The notes under the pieces were generated by a model. The model was not told where the DNA came from and searched no databases. It saw only the letters and a program-made list of their open reading frames with translations. From Paraphysomonas bandaiensis (Eukaryota; Chrysophyceae), in contig CBFFRP010000667.1 in the NCBI GenBank assembly GCA_965644295.1, positions 1 through 46,092 of the forward strand: a stretch of DNA of 46,092 nucleotides, in the 5' to 3' direction. Within the stretch, counting starts at the first letter, position 1. Every line of letters begins with the position of its first letter. The position numbers and the translations under genes are program-made. Below, piece by piece: positions 24,193 to 34,865 of the stretch.

Positions 24193-25545
24193 ATGGGTGG
24201 TGGATCCTCTCATCTTGTGCAAGACATTAAACAAGACCCATCCCTTTTGGATGCTTATCGCGAGGAGCTGGTCAATCTTTTTACTAAGGAATATGCTTCA
24301 AGCATAGCTCAAGGTCTATCTGAAGATGATGCTAGAGAGAGATTCATGGCGGTTGTTCGTCAAGAAGAAATTCCTATTCTTTGTCGAGCTACGGAGACAA
24401 GTAGCAGCCCATCACAACGAAATGGCTCTAATAAACCAGTCCTATCATACACTGAGTTGCTAAAGAAGCACAGCGAATGCATGAGAAAAAAGCATTCTCA
24501 CAAATTTCTCTGCTGCGTGGATGGTTCAGAGGGAGGCGATATGGCATTCAAGACTATGGTGCACATTATGAAAGATACTGACAAAGTAGTCATGTTTAAT
24601 GCCTTCTGTGAATCTGACTTGCGTAAACTATTACCAGCTTATCAGCCAGAACATATTCGACAAAAATACCAAGCGCAGCTGATTGGTCTTCACCCAGAGT
24701 CTAATGTCCGGTTTCACTTTGAGGACATGGGCACATCAGGACCATTGGAGGCTCTGAGGGGATACCTAGATGACTACGACTATCTTTTGCATTCTTGTGG
24801 TCTTTCAGAACGCAGTATCTACAGTGTTGATTACTCTCGATCACAGTATCCTACCGATTTCGTACTTTTGGGATACACGGGTCGGAGGGGTCGTAAAGAT
24901 GATTCCACAACAATGGGATCTTTAACTGACCGCGCGTTACGATCTATTCACGTACCATGTATTATTTGCAAGACACCAGGACGACCAAAGCGTGCTACAC
25001 CATATCATTACATGATGGCTGTTGATGACTCTTCAGAGTCAGAGAGAGGAATGGAGATATTGAGTCAGCTTATTCGACGCACAGATTCTCTCACCCTCAT
25101 TCATGTTGCTGACCCACAAGTGAAACCCAGGCCCCCATCTTTGTGTGCGTCTGACCGTGATACCTCTGACCACCCAGAGTTGGTAGTCCAACAGGATCAA
25201 TGGTCAACTGAATCTCTTGATGGCTCTCTCGTGGCTGCGACACCTAAAAGTCCCCAACCTGGTTGTATTCCTTGTCACGAGAAGGAAGAGATAGACAGAC
25301 GTTGGTTTGATTCCATCCCTCGATATGCGCCTTGTTCCTCAGACAAATCATACATAGGTCATACAACTGTGATTGAAATGTATCCTGGAGTAGGGGAAGA
25401 CGTAAAAGATGTTTTGGTTAAGTGCGCGAACGAAATGAAGCCCGATTTTTTCGCACTTGCTCCTCGGGCTCAGAGTAATCTGACTTCTATCACCGAGCAT
25501 GTCATTTCCTTGGTACAATGTTCGGTGATTCTTTGTCGAAATTAA
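24193..25545 (+). CDS. Tandem universal stress protein (USP) domain protein
   Basis: Intronless, 450 aa. Two USP-like alpha/beta modules are visible. The first (about 102-275) starts KFLCCVDGSEGGDMAFK and closes with DFVLLGYTGRRG...GSLTDRAL then HVPCIICK, the nucleotide-loop region near G-2x-G-9x-G[ST]; spacing here is slightly off. The second (about 285-450) starts MMAVDDSSESERGMEIL and ends with a weaker loop (FFALAPRAQSN) and VQCSVILCRN. It holds an insert of about 75 residues rich in Pro, Ser and Asp. The N-terminus MGGGSS fits an N-myristoylation signal, and about 90 residues with an acidic helix precede the first module. USP proteins bind ATP or AMP and respond to stress; membrane tethering here is inference. 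The second module has probably lost nucleotide binding. Confidence 0.85.
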   Translation: MGGGSSHLVQDIKQDPSLLDAYREELVNLFTKEYASSIAQGLSEDDARERFMAVVRQEEIPILCRATETSSSPSQRNGSNKPVLSYTELLKKHSECMRKKHSHKFLCCVDGSEGGDMAFKTMVHIMKDTDKVVMFNAFCESDLRKLLPAYQPEHIRQKYQAQLIGLHPESNVRFHFEDMGTSGPLEALRGYLDDYDYLLHSCGLSERSIYSVDYSRSQYPTDFVLLGYTGRRGRKDDSTTMGSLTDRALRSIHVPCIICKTPGRPKRATPYHYMMAVDDSSESERGMEILSQLIRRTDSLTLIHVADPQVKPRPPSLCASDRDTSDHPELVVQQDQWSTESLDGSLVAATPKSPQPGCIPCHEKEEIDRRWFDSIPRYAPCSSDKSYIGHTTVIEMYPGVGEDVKDVLVKCANEMKPDFFALAPRAQSNLTSITEHVISLVQCSVILCRN

Positions 25546-26104
25546 AATTGTATTCTTTTAACCAAAACATAATGTATCTCTACGCATCGTAAACGACAGG
25601 ACTCTATTTTTAGCAAGTATATTAATTAATTTTACGTAAGTAAACATTGTAGTGGAAAGTGGAATGTTTTATCTATATATTTAATATAACTGTTTCCAAG
25701 TTTAATCAGTAACTGGCCTCTCAACGTAAATATTGAATCAATTAATGTTGTTAACGGTCACTAGAATAGTTGTCCTTGTAAAACATTGATTGTGCAATAG
25801 CTTCAGCAAACAACGTCGCGCATTATATATATATTTAAAACAATCCTTCGATATTACAGATTTTATCAGGAACATGTTTCCTACTCACATGCTACGTACT
25901 ATTTACTATTAATACTAAGTATAAATCTGTCTAGTAATCCCATGAAGTCAACGGGCATTTAGAAAAGTCGTGGTGCAAGTAGTAACTGGAGACAGAGAAC
26001 ATAACTTGTCGCCCCTATTGGTTACTTGTTAGTATAGCATACTGTCAACTTAACAGCAATGAAATAAAATTCAACTGAATACATCCCAATCACCTGCTCA
26101 TTAT
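25546..26104. other. Convergent 3' intergenic region
   Basis: It lies between the ends of the USP (plus) and acyl-CoA synthetase (minus) genes. The sequence is AT-rich, including atatatatattt. No gene is supported; it should carry both poly(A) regions. Confidence 0.5.
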
Positions 26105-28122
26105 TTACTTTTCTCCTCTTAACTCGGCGCTTAGCATATCCCGCAGCTCAAATTTCTTTATTTTTCCAGAGACAGTCAGGGGAAAGCTTTCTACAAACCG
26201 AATGTATTTCGGCACTTTAAAGTGCGATATTTTCCCTTTACAATATGCTCGAATCTCTTCGCTGCCTATATCAGCAGCGTCCGGGCGCTTAATTACGAAA
26301 GCGCCTATTTCTTCACCATACTTACTATCTGGAACGCCAACCACTTGGACATCCTGAACGCTTGGATGAGTGTAAAGAAATTCTTCAATCTCCTTTGGAT
26401 ACACATTCTCTCCACCTCGAATAATCATGTCCTTTAATCTTCCCTCGATACACACATATCCGTCTTCATCCATGACCGCCAAGTCTCCTGTACGCATCCA
26501 ACCATCTTCAGTGATAGCTTCGTCTGTCTTGGCCTGATCACCCCAATATCCTTTCATAACTGAGTAGCCCCGAGTCATCAGTTCGCCTGTCCGCCCTCTG
26601 GGAGTAATGCGACCATTGGAATCTACAACCTTTATCTCGACATGGGGGTGCACGCGTCCAACAGTCGACACTCTCTTATTAAAAGGAGCATCTTGAGATG
26701 TTTGAGTGGATACAGGAGACGTTTCCGTCATACCATAGCATATTGTCACTCCCTTGACAATATAAAACATAATTAAAAAACATACAATAAGAAAGACTGC
26801 ATAAATACGCAGCTATCATTGGAAATTAAATTGCAACAACTTATACGAGTGATTCCACGAAACTTTTACTTACCTGCATATGCATGTCTTTTTGCACCTG
26901 TGACATCACATGTGTGGGGGCAAGACTTCCAGCTAGAATTCCTGTGCGTAAGCTACTGAGGTTGTATTTACGAAAATCCCGATGTTCCAACTGGGCTATC
27001 ATCATTGTGGGGACACCGTAAAGAACTTCACACTTTTCCTCTTCTACAGTCTACCAAAATCAAATTACTGTATATAACTAAGAACGACATAAATAAATAC
27101 ACAGCACATGAACCTCACGTACCCTTAGAGTCAATATCGGATCGAAGACAGGAGATGGGTACACCATGGTAGCCCCATGAGTCATACATGCAATATTCCC
27201 CATCACCATTCCAAAGCAGTGATACAATGGTACAGGGATACAAACCTTCTCTCCACGCTGAAGCTGAATACCTTCGCCAACAAAGAACCCATTATTTAGA
27301 ATATTGTGGTGAGTTAAAGTTGCCCCTTTCGGACGCCCAGTGGTGCCAGAAGTGAACTGAATATTGATCGCATCATCGAACTGAAGCTCTGCCGCAATAT
27401 TCTCAAGAGCCAGTTCACTGGATCTGTTCATATTTAATACTTCATCGAAGTTAAACATGCCAGGCGTTGTGGCGTCACCCAATCGTATTAATGTTTTCAG
27501 ATGAGGAAGAGCCTCTGACTGTAAATCACCTGTAAAACTTTCATCAAGCTAGTATCATATAATACTATTGAAATGCACCTGGAAAACAAACAGAGAGTTC
27601 TGGAGCAAGCGTATTTACTATATTGATATAATTTGTTGTCTTCAGTGACGGTGCTAACACTAACGCCTTACATTGCACGGCATTCAGAGCATAATGAAGC
27701 TCATTTTCCTGGTAAGCTGAATTGCATTCTTACGTACACACTAAATAGCAGCAGTTCCTACCTGGGTTAATGTTTACCAATATTGCACCCATTTTCGCAG
27801 TAGCAAACTGTGTGAGTGTCCATTCATAGCAATTAGGCGACCATATTCCCACTCGATCACCCGGTCTTATTCCAAGAGCCATAAAATTCTGAGCCAGTTT
27901 GTTGACCTTATCGCTGAACTCCCCATAAGTCCATCGAATATTTTGATGCTTGACAATAAGTGCATCCACATCTCGGTGCCGCTTCACTTGAGAGTCAAAG
28001 TGTGTGCCAATGGTCTCCCCTATAAGACTCTTGCTGGACGTGCCATGTGCATAGGACACACTCATCCACCGAACACAACGACTAACACACTTGGTTCTCC
28101 TGCTTATCGACATCAATATCAT
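26105..28122 (-). CDS. Medium/long-chain acyl-CoA synthetase (ACSF2-like), probably mitochondrial
   Basis: Exons 28122-27762, 27716-27579, 27529-27123, 27050-26874 and 26752-26105 give 576 aa, the usual family length, with phase kept. It activates a fatty acid to acyl-AMP with ATP, then to acyl-CoA. ANL-superfamily motifs are in order: the P-loop [11 protein letters not shown] (about 220), the CYGMTETSP adenine motif, [27 protein letters not shown] and the catalytic-lysine motif VSGKIKK near the C-terminus. Splicing restores the conserved VNINPAYQENEL across exons 1 and 2. The first 25 residues are Arg/Ser-rich and lack acids ([15 protein letters not shown]), which fits a mitochondrial import signal. 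Chain-length preference cannot be read from sequence. The gene is transcribed away from a CATA array shared with the next gene. Confidence 0.93.
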
Positions 28123-28770
28123 GATTGGTGAAGGATAATGTAACTGTATTATGGATATTTGTGCCCTATTGCAACCTCTTCAGTCCAACATATAAATGGA
28201 ATGCAACTCACAAAGCTGCAATTCCACAGTTTTGGATACACACAAACAATGCACGCACACTGATCGTACTGCTGCATAGTTGTATATGCATACATACATA
28301 CATACATACGTACATACATACATACATACAGACATACATACATACATACGTACATACATACATACATACATACATACATACATACAAACATGCATACATA
28401 CATACATACATACATACATACATACATACATACATACATACATACAGACATACATACATACATACGTACATACATACATACATACATACATACATACATA
28501 CATACATACAAACATACATACATACATACATACATACATACATACATACATACATACATACATACATACATACATACATACATACATACATACATACATA
28601 CATACATACATACATACATACAAACATACATACATACATACATACATACATACATACAAACATACATACATACATACATACATACATACATACATACATA
28701 CATACATACATACATACATACATACATACATACATACATACATACATACATACATACATACATACATACA

Positions 28771-28801
<31 letters not shown>

Positions 28802-28860
28802 GACATAGAGTCAGACTCTTAGTATTTGCTTTAATGAATTAGTAGTTTGTTCCGTTAAGA
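28123..28860. promoter_or_regulatory. Divergent promoter region filled by a CATA microsatellite
   Basis: It separates the start codons of the acyl-CoA synthetase (minus) and a membrane protein (plus). About 70% of it is the CATA array, leaving roughly 165 bp on the left and 60 bp on the right for core promoter elements. No TATA box is evident. Confidence 0.55.
28289..28800. repeat. (CATA)n microsatellite, ~512 bp
   Basis: Near-perfect CATA tetramers, broken by scattered CGTA, CAGA and CAAA variants mostly in the left part. The right third is nearly pure, suggesting recent expansion there. Apparent open frames (Tyr-Ile-His or Tyr-Val-Cys-Met polymers) arise because the repeat has no stop in several frames. 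Confidence 0.98.
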
Positions 28861-29671
28861 ATGTCGGATTACCTATTCATGTTGGAGCATGTTATTCATA
28901 TAGCCACAGTAATTCTTCATGTGATAGTATTCGGCTACGTTGAGTTAAAGTGGTAAGTTATACTCCTGCAGTGATAGTATGTATAAGTTAATGGTGATCA
29001 CTCAGGTCACTGGGTTGGGTGATATCGTGTTTGTTGACTCTGTATCTATTGGTAAAAAGAAAGTCGATAATCCCTCCCATTTTATGCGCTCTGGAGTACA
29101 GTATTGCTAATAGTGGACAGAAGAAAGTTAGCTATGTTTGTTTCTTACTGTTGGAATGGTTGTATTTCACTTGCACACGGGGTAATGAAACTGAAGTTTC
29201 TGTTGATTTTCAACCTCGAGAGCAAGAAATTAGAAAGTATTTGATGGCAAAAGACCCTAGCAAATTACATAAGGTGCGCTCCGTATATTGTCGTTCAGCG
29301 ATTGCATGACGTATATGTAGGTTGACGACTGGATGGTCAAGTACAAAGGTAAAGAAGATGAACTACTTCGAAGATTAAAGTCGAAGTACGAAATCACTCA
29401 CCATTCGGACCCAAGACCTACTCAGGATTTGCCTAGAGTTGTCACTGGTTGGGGAAGTATTCACACTAATCGTGACTCACAACAGCGCGAGGATGATTTC
29501 AGCGAAGAAGAGGACGATGACGAACAAGACAGTGACGACGAAGTCACACAAGATTTGAATCGTGATAAAGTTGTTTACTACAAGAGAGATGATCCGATTG
29601 TATTGGAAGCCAAAAGACGGGCAAGAGAGGGTGTATTGAATCGAATAAGAGCACGAAAGGGCTACAAATAA
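28861..29671 (+). CDS. Small membrane protein with acidic cytosolic tail
   Basis: Exons 28861-28952, 29006-29273 and 29321-29671 give 236 aa with phase kept; the first donor is GTAAGT. Family not recognised. Residues about 7-27 (EHVIHIATVILHVIVFGYVE), about 33-45 (LGWVISCLLTLYLL) and about 70-80 (YVCFLLLEWLYF) are hydrophobic, so two or three membrane passes are likely. The soluble part holds DPSKLHKVDDWMVKYKGKED, a pattern like the short LHxVDxLLxKYxGxE element found near the ends of many protist proteins. It then has an acidic run (EEEDDDEQDSDDE) and ends basic (RRAREGVLNRIRARKGYK). The ATG lies only 60 bp from the CATA array. No function can be assigned. Confidence 0.75.
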
Positions 29672-29931
29672 CTATGCAGCACCGGAAGGATGGGTTCAGG
29701 CACTCAAGTGTTTACGTGCCCTCCTTTATTATGCACGATTAAGCTAGTCGTAGTAGTTTTGTTTCTTTCCCACAGTAGTAAAACTCTGCATGTACACTGT
29801 ATATTCGTAAATTTATAGTTTTAGTCGAATAATTGCGAATTGGCCGGCTTCAAATTTAATAATAGTGAAGTAATTTCGCGTGTTTCTTTGCTTTTAACAT
29901 ATTATAGTCACTTTTCATTGCCCTAAATTTA

Positions 29932-30231
29932 ATGTGCTGTATGATTTTAGTCATAGTGACGTCTGGGGTCACAATGTCATTCTATGTCGGATGGATTCTG
30001 GATACTTCAATAGGTACTCTGGGGTGGAACAATAGTTTGGAGTATACAGCGCGGAGCTACAAATATTCAAAGCTAGATGAACCCATCTGCCGTATTAATT
30101 TTGTTACATACTCCGACTTGACAAGAAATAACTACAGAGCCATCTGCTACCATGAGAAGTGGGACGATGAAGCAACCTTCTTTGACGAAACAAAATCACC
30201 ATATTGCGCTGATGGAATCATTTGTGGCTAG
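29932..30231 (+). CDS. Possible small secreted cysteine-containing protein
   Basis: A single 99-aa frame. The N-terminal 30 residues are hydrophobic (MCCMILVIVTSGVTMSFYVG), like a signal peptide or anchor. The remainder is polar with four cysteines (PICRI, AICYH, PYCAD, IICG), fitting disulfides. No homologue is recognised and no intron is needed. The length is short enough to arise by chance, so this is tentative. Confidence 0.4.
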   Translation: MCCMILVIVTSGVTMSFYVGWILDTSIGTLGWNNSLEYTARSYKYSKLDEPICRINFVTYSDLTRNNYRAICYHEKWDDEATFFDETKSPYCADGIICG

Positions 30232-30450
30232 CTGGTAGACACTAATGACAACATTAAGCGCCTGTTCTATTATGACTTAATAATATCTTAATTATATATA
30301 TTTCATATATATACTATATTGGCAATCAATGAAAACAAAAGAAACACTTCAAAAAATACTCGTATATTGTATATTGGTAGAGCAACAGCTCAACCAATAA
30401 TCAACTGCACAATCATACGTCGAGTGGATGGCGCAGAAAAAAACATAAAC

Positions 30451-31786
30451 TTAGAAAACCCTACGGCTAATCCGAGAATCGCGTGTACATAACCAGAGCG
30501 ATTCAGTGTATACTTTATCCAGCTTGTACATAGTTTCGAACTGGGAACATTTGTAAGAGTACTGAGCCACAATATTCTGCACATTGGATGGCAACTTTAA
30601 AATGGTAGGTGAACAATCAATAGCGGAGGGAACGTTTTCGGCGAATTTCTGCTCGAGACATACTCGTGTAATGTTGACATCCATGTGTAGTGGGGACGTG
30701 AGATTCTTTGTTAAAAGGCTGTCCCAATTCAGCTCGCGGAAAAAGGGGTGGCGCCGAAGAGCTTCGAAATTGGATCCAGCACCTAGCCTCTGTGGCACTC
30801 GAACATCAAGCAAACCACGTATAACAGACGCAAACGCAGATGATACACGCTCGGCAGTGCTTGATATCATCGGCACAGTAATAATCATAGACTTGGGCAA
30901 AGACACACTGAAAACACTCCTTCCTGACCTCTCCGAAACTTCTGACCATTCATCTGTCGCACAGAATGAATCTGCAATAGAAGCACTTGTAACGAAGAGA
31001 TCTTCCTCCTCATCCCACTGTTTCACCGTTGGCCAATATTCCTTATACATTTCCTCAACAAATGAAACAAAAGTATTTGGACAGTTGTTGTGAAATGGCA
31101 GTTCCCCAAATAACAGCTCATACATCACCACCCCCAAGCTCCAGAAGTCGCTTTCAGTACTATGAGAATGAGAAGAAGTCAGTACCTCAGGAGCAATGTA
31201 TCCCTTATTTCCGCTGCACTCGGTGCACACCATACTGAGTGTAGCGCAGTGAGACATGCCGAAGTCTATCAGCCTCGGATATCCTTGGCCATCCAGTACA
31301 ATATTTTCCGGTCTGACATCTATATACAAGCGTTACATATAGTTCGGTACACAACGGTGGATTTTACTCACCTCTGTGGATGACCCCTCGACTATGGACA
31401 TACTGCAGAGCGGAAGCTATACAAGCACCAATAAAGGCAACATCATACTCTGTAAAATCGACATTGTCGTTCATATGATACCGCAGGTCGCCTCCTTCTA
31501 ACAGATCTAACACCATCACGCAGTTGGTTTTGTCATAGTAAGCGCAATGTAGGTTGCACAGAAACTGATGATGTGATAGTCTCTTCATGGAAGATATTTC
31601 AGACTGCAGTACATCCGCACCACCCGATCTGGTAACACAGTTCTCGATATTGACTATCTTTAATGCCAATAGAGTCTTACTAGGACCATGCCTAGCGCGT
31701 CTGATCACTCCAAATGATCCCTCTCCTATCTTTGGTCCTGCTAAGAACTCTCGGCCTATATGATTTCTGGATGCTCCGGATCCCAT
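30451..31786 (-). CDS. AGC/PKG-like Ser/Thr protein kinase, putatively myristoylated
   Basis: Exons 31786-31372 and 31319-30451 (52-nt intron, phase 1) give 427 aa. Kinase motifs in order: the glycine loop GEGSFGVIRRA (about 22), the catalytic lysine in LALKIV, HRDVRPEN (the intron splits the HRD codons), DFG in RLIDFGMS, YIAPEV, and DFWSLGVVMYELLFGELPF. The closing HPFFRELNWDSLL is the PKA/PKG-type end. HRDVRPEN has Arg where most Ser/Thr kinases have Lys after HRDx; all other catalytic residues are present. About 90 Ser- and acid-rich residues are inserted between the KEYWP segment and the C-lobe end. The N-terminus MGSGASRN fits N-myristoylation, so membrane association is likely. No cyclic-nucleotide domain is present. 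It is divergent to the aldo-keto reductase gene. Confidence 0.88.
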
Positions 31787-32224
31787 TACGATAATGTGTG
31801 ATGAGAGTGAACTCTTTCGCGAGACAGAATATGGAGTAGATAGGGAGTGTCGTGGGGTTATTGTTACCTAGGATGAATCCTGAAATACTTCTTTAAATTA
31901 CAGGATCGTGGAAGAGGTTCGTCATAGCTGTGGGGCAGTCATTCCAGAGCCACCAAAATGATGTATGCTGCTGCTGTATGTACATTTGTGTACTGCTGTA
32001 TTCCATGTACTGCAGTATAATCCACTGTAGATAGTGTGGGGAGTAGGAAGAAACTACGTACATGTATACTATAGGTACGTTTGTAAACCGTAGGTAGGTA
32101 CTCAGAGCGGGTGGGTGGGTACTCAGAGCGGGTGGGTGGGTACTCAGAGCGGGTGGGTAGGTACTGCGGGTGGGTGGGTACGTGGGTACGTGACTGGGTG
32201 GGTACTCACTGGGGTCGGATCTGT
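31787..32224. promoter_or_regulatory. Divergent promoter region with G-rich tandem repeat
   Basis: It lies between the kinase (minus) and the reductase (plus). Three head-to-tail 21-bp units (actcagagcgggtgggtgggt) fill 32100-32162 and decay into further GGGT runs to about 32213. On the plus strand this gives many consecutive GGG tracts with short loops, so a G-quadruplex near the reductase start is possible. Confidence 0.6.
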
Positions 32225-34055
32225 ATGAGTTGTGCTATTGTGATATTGTGCCTTTCCACTTGCAAATGCCGCCCATACCTCTCTTCCTCACCTTATCCTC
32301 TCTACTCTCTCTCTCTTATAGTTGCCCTCGGGTTCAAGTGACTAGCACTCGTATCGATTTGGGTCATCGTATCTTCTCAGTGGTATCTGAGCCCCATGTC
32401 TCATCCCACAGAGCCGTATATGTATCAGATGATGCAGACAACCCCATGTACCTCTATCACACTCTAGCAGATCCGATTGAGTATGGTATCGGCCGGTGGG
32501 TGTTCTACCATCAGCCGGGGTCCAGCTCTATGGCTCATGCCTATGTGGACTCATGGGCAGTGGGACCACATCTTGTAGGCGCCGTCAACGACCCTGAGAA
32601 ATCGTCCTGGATGGTGCATGTAGGCGATTCATGGCAGGTCGATGAAGGCTTTGATGTTCAGTGCGCACCTTCCGATAGCACACTTACATTTGCCCCTGCA
32701 GAGGATACGACTGTATATCTTGAAGTCCATGGGTTCCCGTGGCACATATCTGGGTTCTATGTTCAGATTAGTGAGTCAGATGACATGCCAGTTTACTCAC
32801 ATGTTCATTCGGATGATGATATACAATTGTATTTATACCGCATAGAAGACATGTGGTTGATTGGCGAAGAGGTGGGATCAGATCGTGCTATAGCCTATGT
32901 AGTTGACAGCGCGAATACTCCTGGTCGAATCACCCACTCTGAGTGGTATTACAGTCGCGGCGAAATGTGGGAAACACGGCCTACAATTATAGTGCGTGGT
33001 ACCCGCAAGAAGAGCATTTACGAACGACTAAACCAGTACCGCAGCATTCCTTATCTTCCCCCTGATCAAACTTATCATCGCCTTCGACATAATATCCCGA
33101 TGCCTTCAATAGGACTTGGCACTGGGAATATTCCTTTGGATTCCATGAACTCTACCTTGACCACCGCCTTGCGACTGGGATATAGAATGTAGATTGAATG
33201 CGTATCGTCGTGTGCATGGATATGCTTACTGTATCGTGTGACGTAGGTTTGATATGGCGAGGGAATATAAGAACGAAGCCATCATGGGCGAGATATTGTC
33301 TCGATCAGGTGATGGGATAATTCCGGAGCGGCATGAAGTCTTTTTGGTGTCGAAGGTGTGGCCTACTGAGCTTGGATTCGCTACGACTAATATAGCCATA
33401 TCTCAATCATTACGGGACATGAGTACTGCCTATTTGGACATGTACATGCTCCATTGGCCCTGGTAGGGTGTTATTGTTGTCGTAGTTTGTGTCGTCATCC
33501 ATGATTGTTACGTGTACGGTTCTTTTTAGGTGTGTAGCAGAGTGGCCGTGGATGCACTGTGAGACCACTGTAGATCCATCTGGTACTTGGGTGCAGTCCT
33601 ATAAGTCACTGGAAAGGGCTTATGCGGAGGGTCGTGTAGCGTCAATTGGAGTGAGCAACTTCAATTTCGGTTTGTTAGAGAGCGTCAGGGCCGTCGCTGA
33701 TGTATTTCCACATGCTGTGCAGAACCACGCAACGCTTATGAATCTGGATATGGATGTGCGACAGTGGTGCTCTGACTACGGCGCGGCGTATATACCGTAC
33801 TCTTCAGTGCGTGGAATTCAATTTCTGCCTACAGACACGCAGAAAGCGCTAGCCAATGCTGTCAATGTACATAACGCTAGCCACCACGCTGTAGTTATGC
33901 GATTCTTCCTTCAGACAGGAGCTGTTGTAATTCCCCGCACAACGAATCCAGACCATCTGAAAGAAAATATTGAACTGCTGAAGACATTTGCCCTGACAGA
34001 AGATGAAATGGGGGAAATAGGGTGGCCGTACACTCCATGGCATGCGGCAACCTAA
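32225..34055 (+). CDS. Aldo-keto reductase fused to a duplicated N-terminal module
   Basis: Exons 32225-32247 (tentative), 32322-33188, 33247-33462 and 33530-34055 give about 543 aa. The C-terminal 270 residues are an aldo-keto reductase: it starts IPMPSIGLGTGNIP and has the catalytic tetrad Asp and Tyr in FDMAREYKNE, Lys in FLVSKVWP and His in YMLHWPW, then GVSNFN and the NADP-binding IPRTTNPDHLKEN. It should reduce carbonyls with NADPH. The N-terminal 260 residues hold two copies of an unrecognised module of about 80 residues (about 38-122 and 152-232), with the shared pattern PxY...LY.Y...W.IG/W.FY...A.AYV.S...P...W.....W. The last three exons are firm. The first exon is chosen because MSCAIVI joins in phase through a GT-AG intron after a pyrimidine tract; the real start could lie elsewhere. 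Confidence 0.85.
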
Positions 34056-34865
34056 TTACATATATAAATGTTGCTTGTAGAGAAATGTCTCGTATACGTT
34101 AGTAGCTATGAACTTTAGACTTTTGAACTTATAGTAGTTCAGTGTGCTTTTAGTAATACCGACTAGATGTATTACTATACACTATACAGGCCTCCTACCG
34201 ACACTTGTGGTGCTAGATATGGTGGTTTAATAACTACTAGGTACTATACTCTTGTATATTCCGAATTTATACCCTTCTTTTAGTCTGCCTCTTGAGAAGT
34301 CTCACCACACTTCTATGATCTATGACAATTCTGACGAAAATGGAATTATTGCCCAACGATAATTTCATCCAACTTCAATACATGTATATTGCGTGACAAC
34401 TTCTACGTGCCGTTATATTCTATAATATATTCTTACCATGAGTAGAATTGCGGAGGAAGTAAAAAAGTAAGTTAAGTGACGTGTAGAGCTTTGCGGTTAC
34501 TACGTTACTACACACACTACGCTCGCCAACACGTATTCATTATACATAATAAAATTACTTTCCGAAGTCCACTAAATAACATTGTTTACGTACATGAACA
34601 ATTACTTTGTGTAAGTGTTACAACTGAAAAGAGGAGAGGCTTACTGAGATATGGAGGCGCTACTTATTTCCCAGTTATCGATACAGCTGTTGAAATTCAT
34701 ATAAAGTAGCTCTTGAGTCAATTTAATTTATAGTGCCGGTTTAAAATATGTGTAATCGAATCAAATTATTAATCATGATATATATACAATAGCAACACTA
34801 CCACCAGTCTATATATTACATAGCACAGAGAAACATAATACCAAATTTCTGCATTGGTCAGAGTA
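34056..34865. other. Gene-free AT-rich region between convergent genes
   Basis: This follows the reductase stop and precedes the tail of the large minus-strand gene. It contains an ATG at 34438 with a downstream GTAAGT, but no continuing exon that I can support. Nothing else is visible. Confidence 0.5.

Noticed and set aside
28289-28800. CRISPR or minisatellite-type array
   Set aside because: The unit is a 4-bp tetramer without spacers, in a eukaryotic genome.
28125-28822. Long frames made of Tyr-Ile-His-Thr or Tyr-Val-Cys-Met polymers (also at 39350-39929 and 41489-42112)
   Set aside because: They are translations of CATA microsatellites, which lack stops in several frames on both strands.
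34438-34709. Possible small spliced gene (ATG at 34438 followed by GTAAGT)
   Set aside because: The first exon is only about 10 codons and no acceptor gives a convincing second exon.
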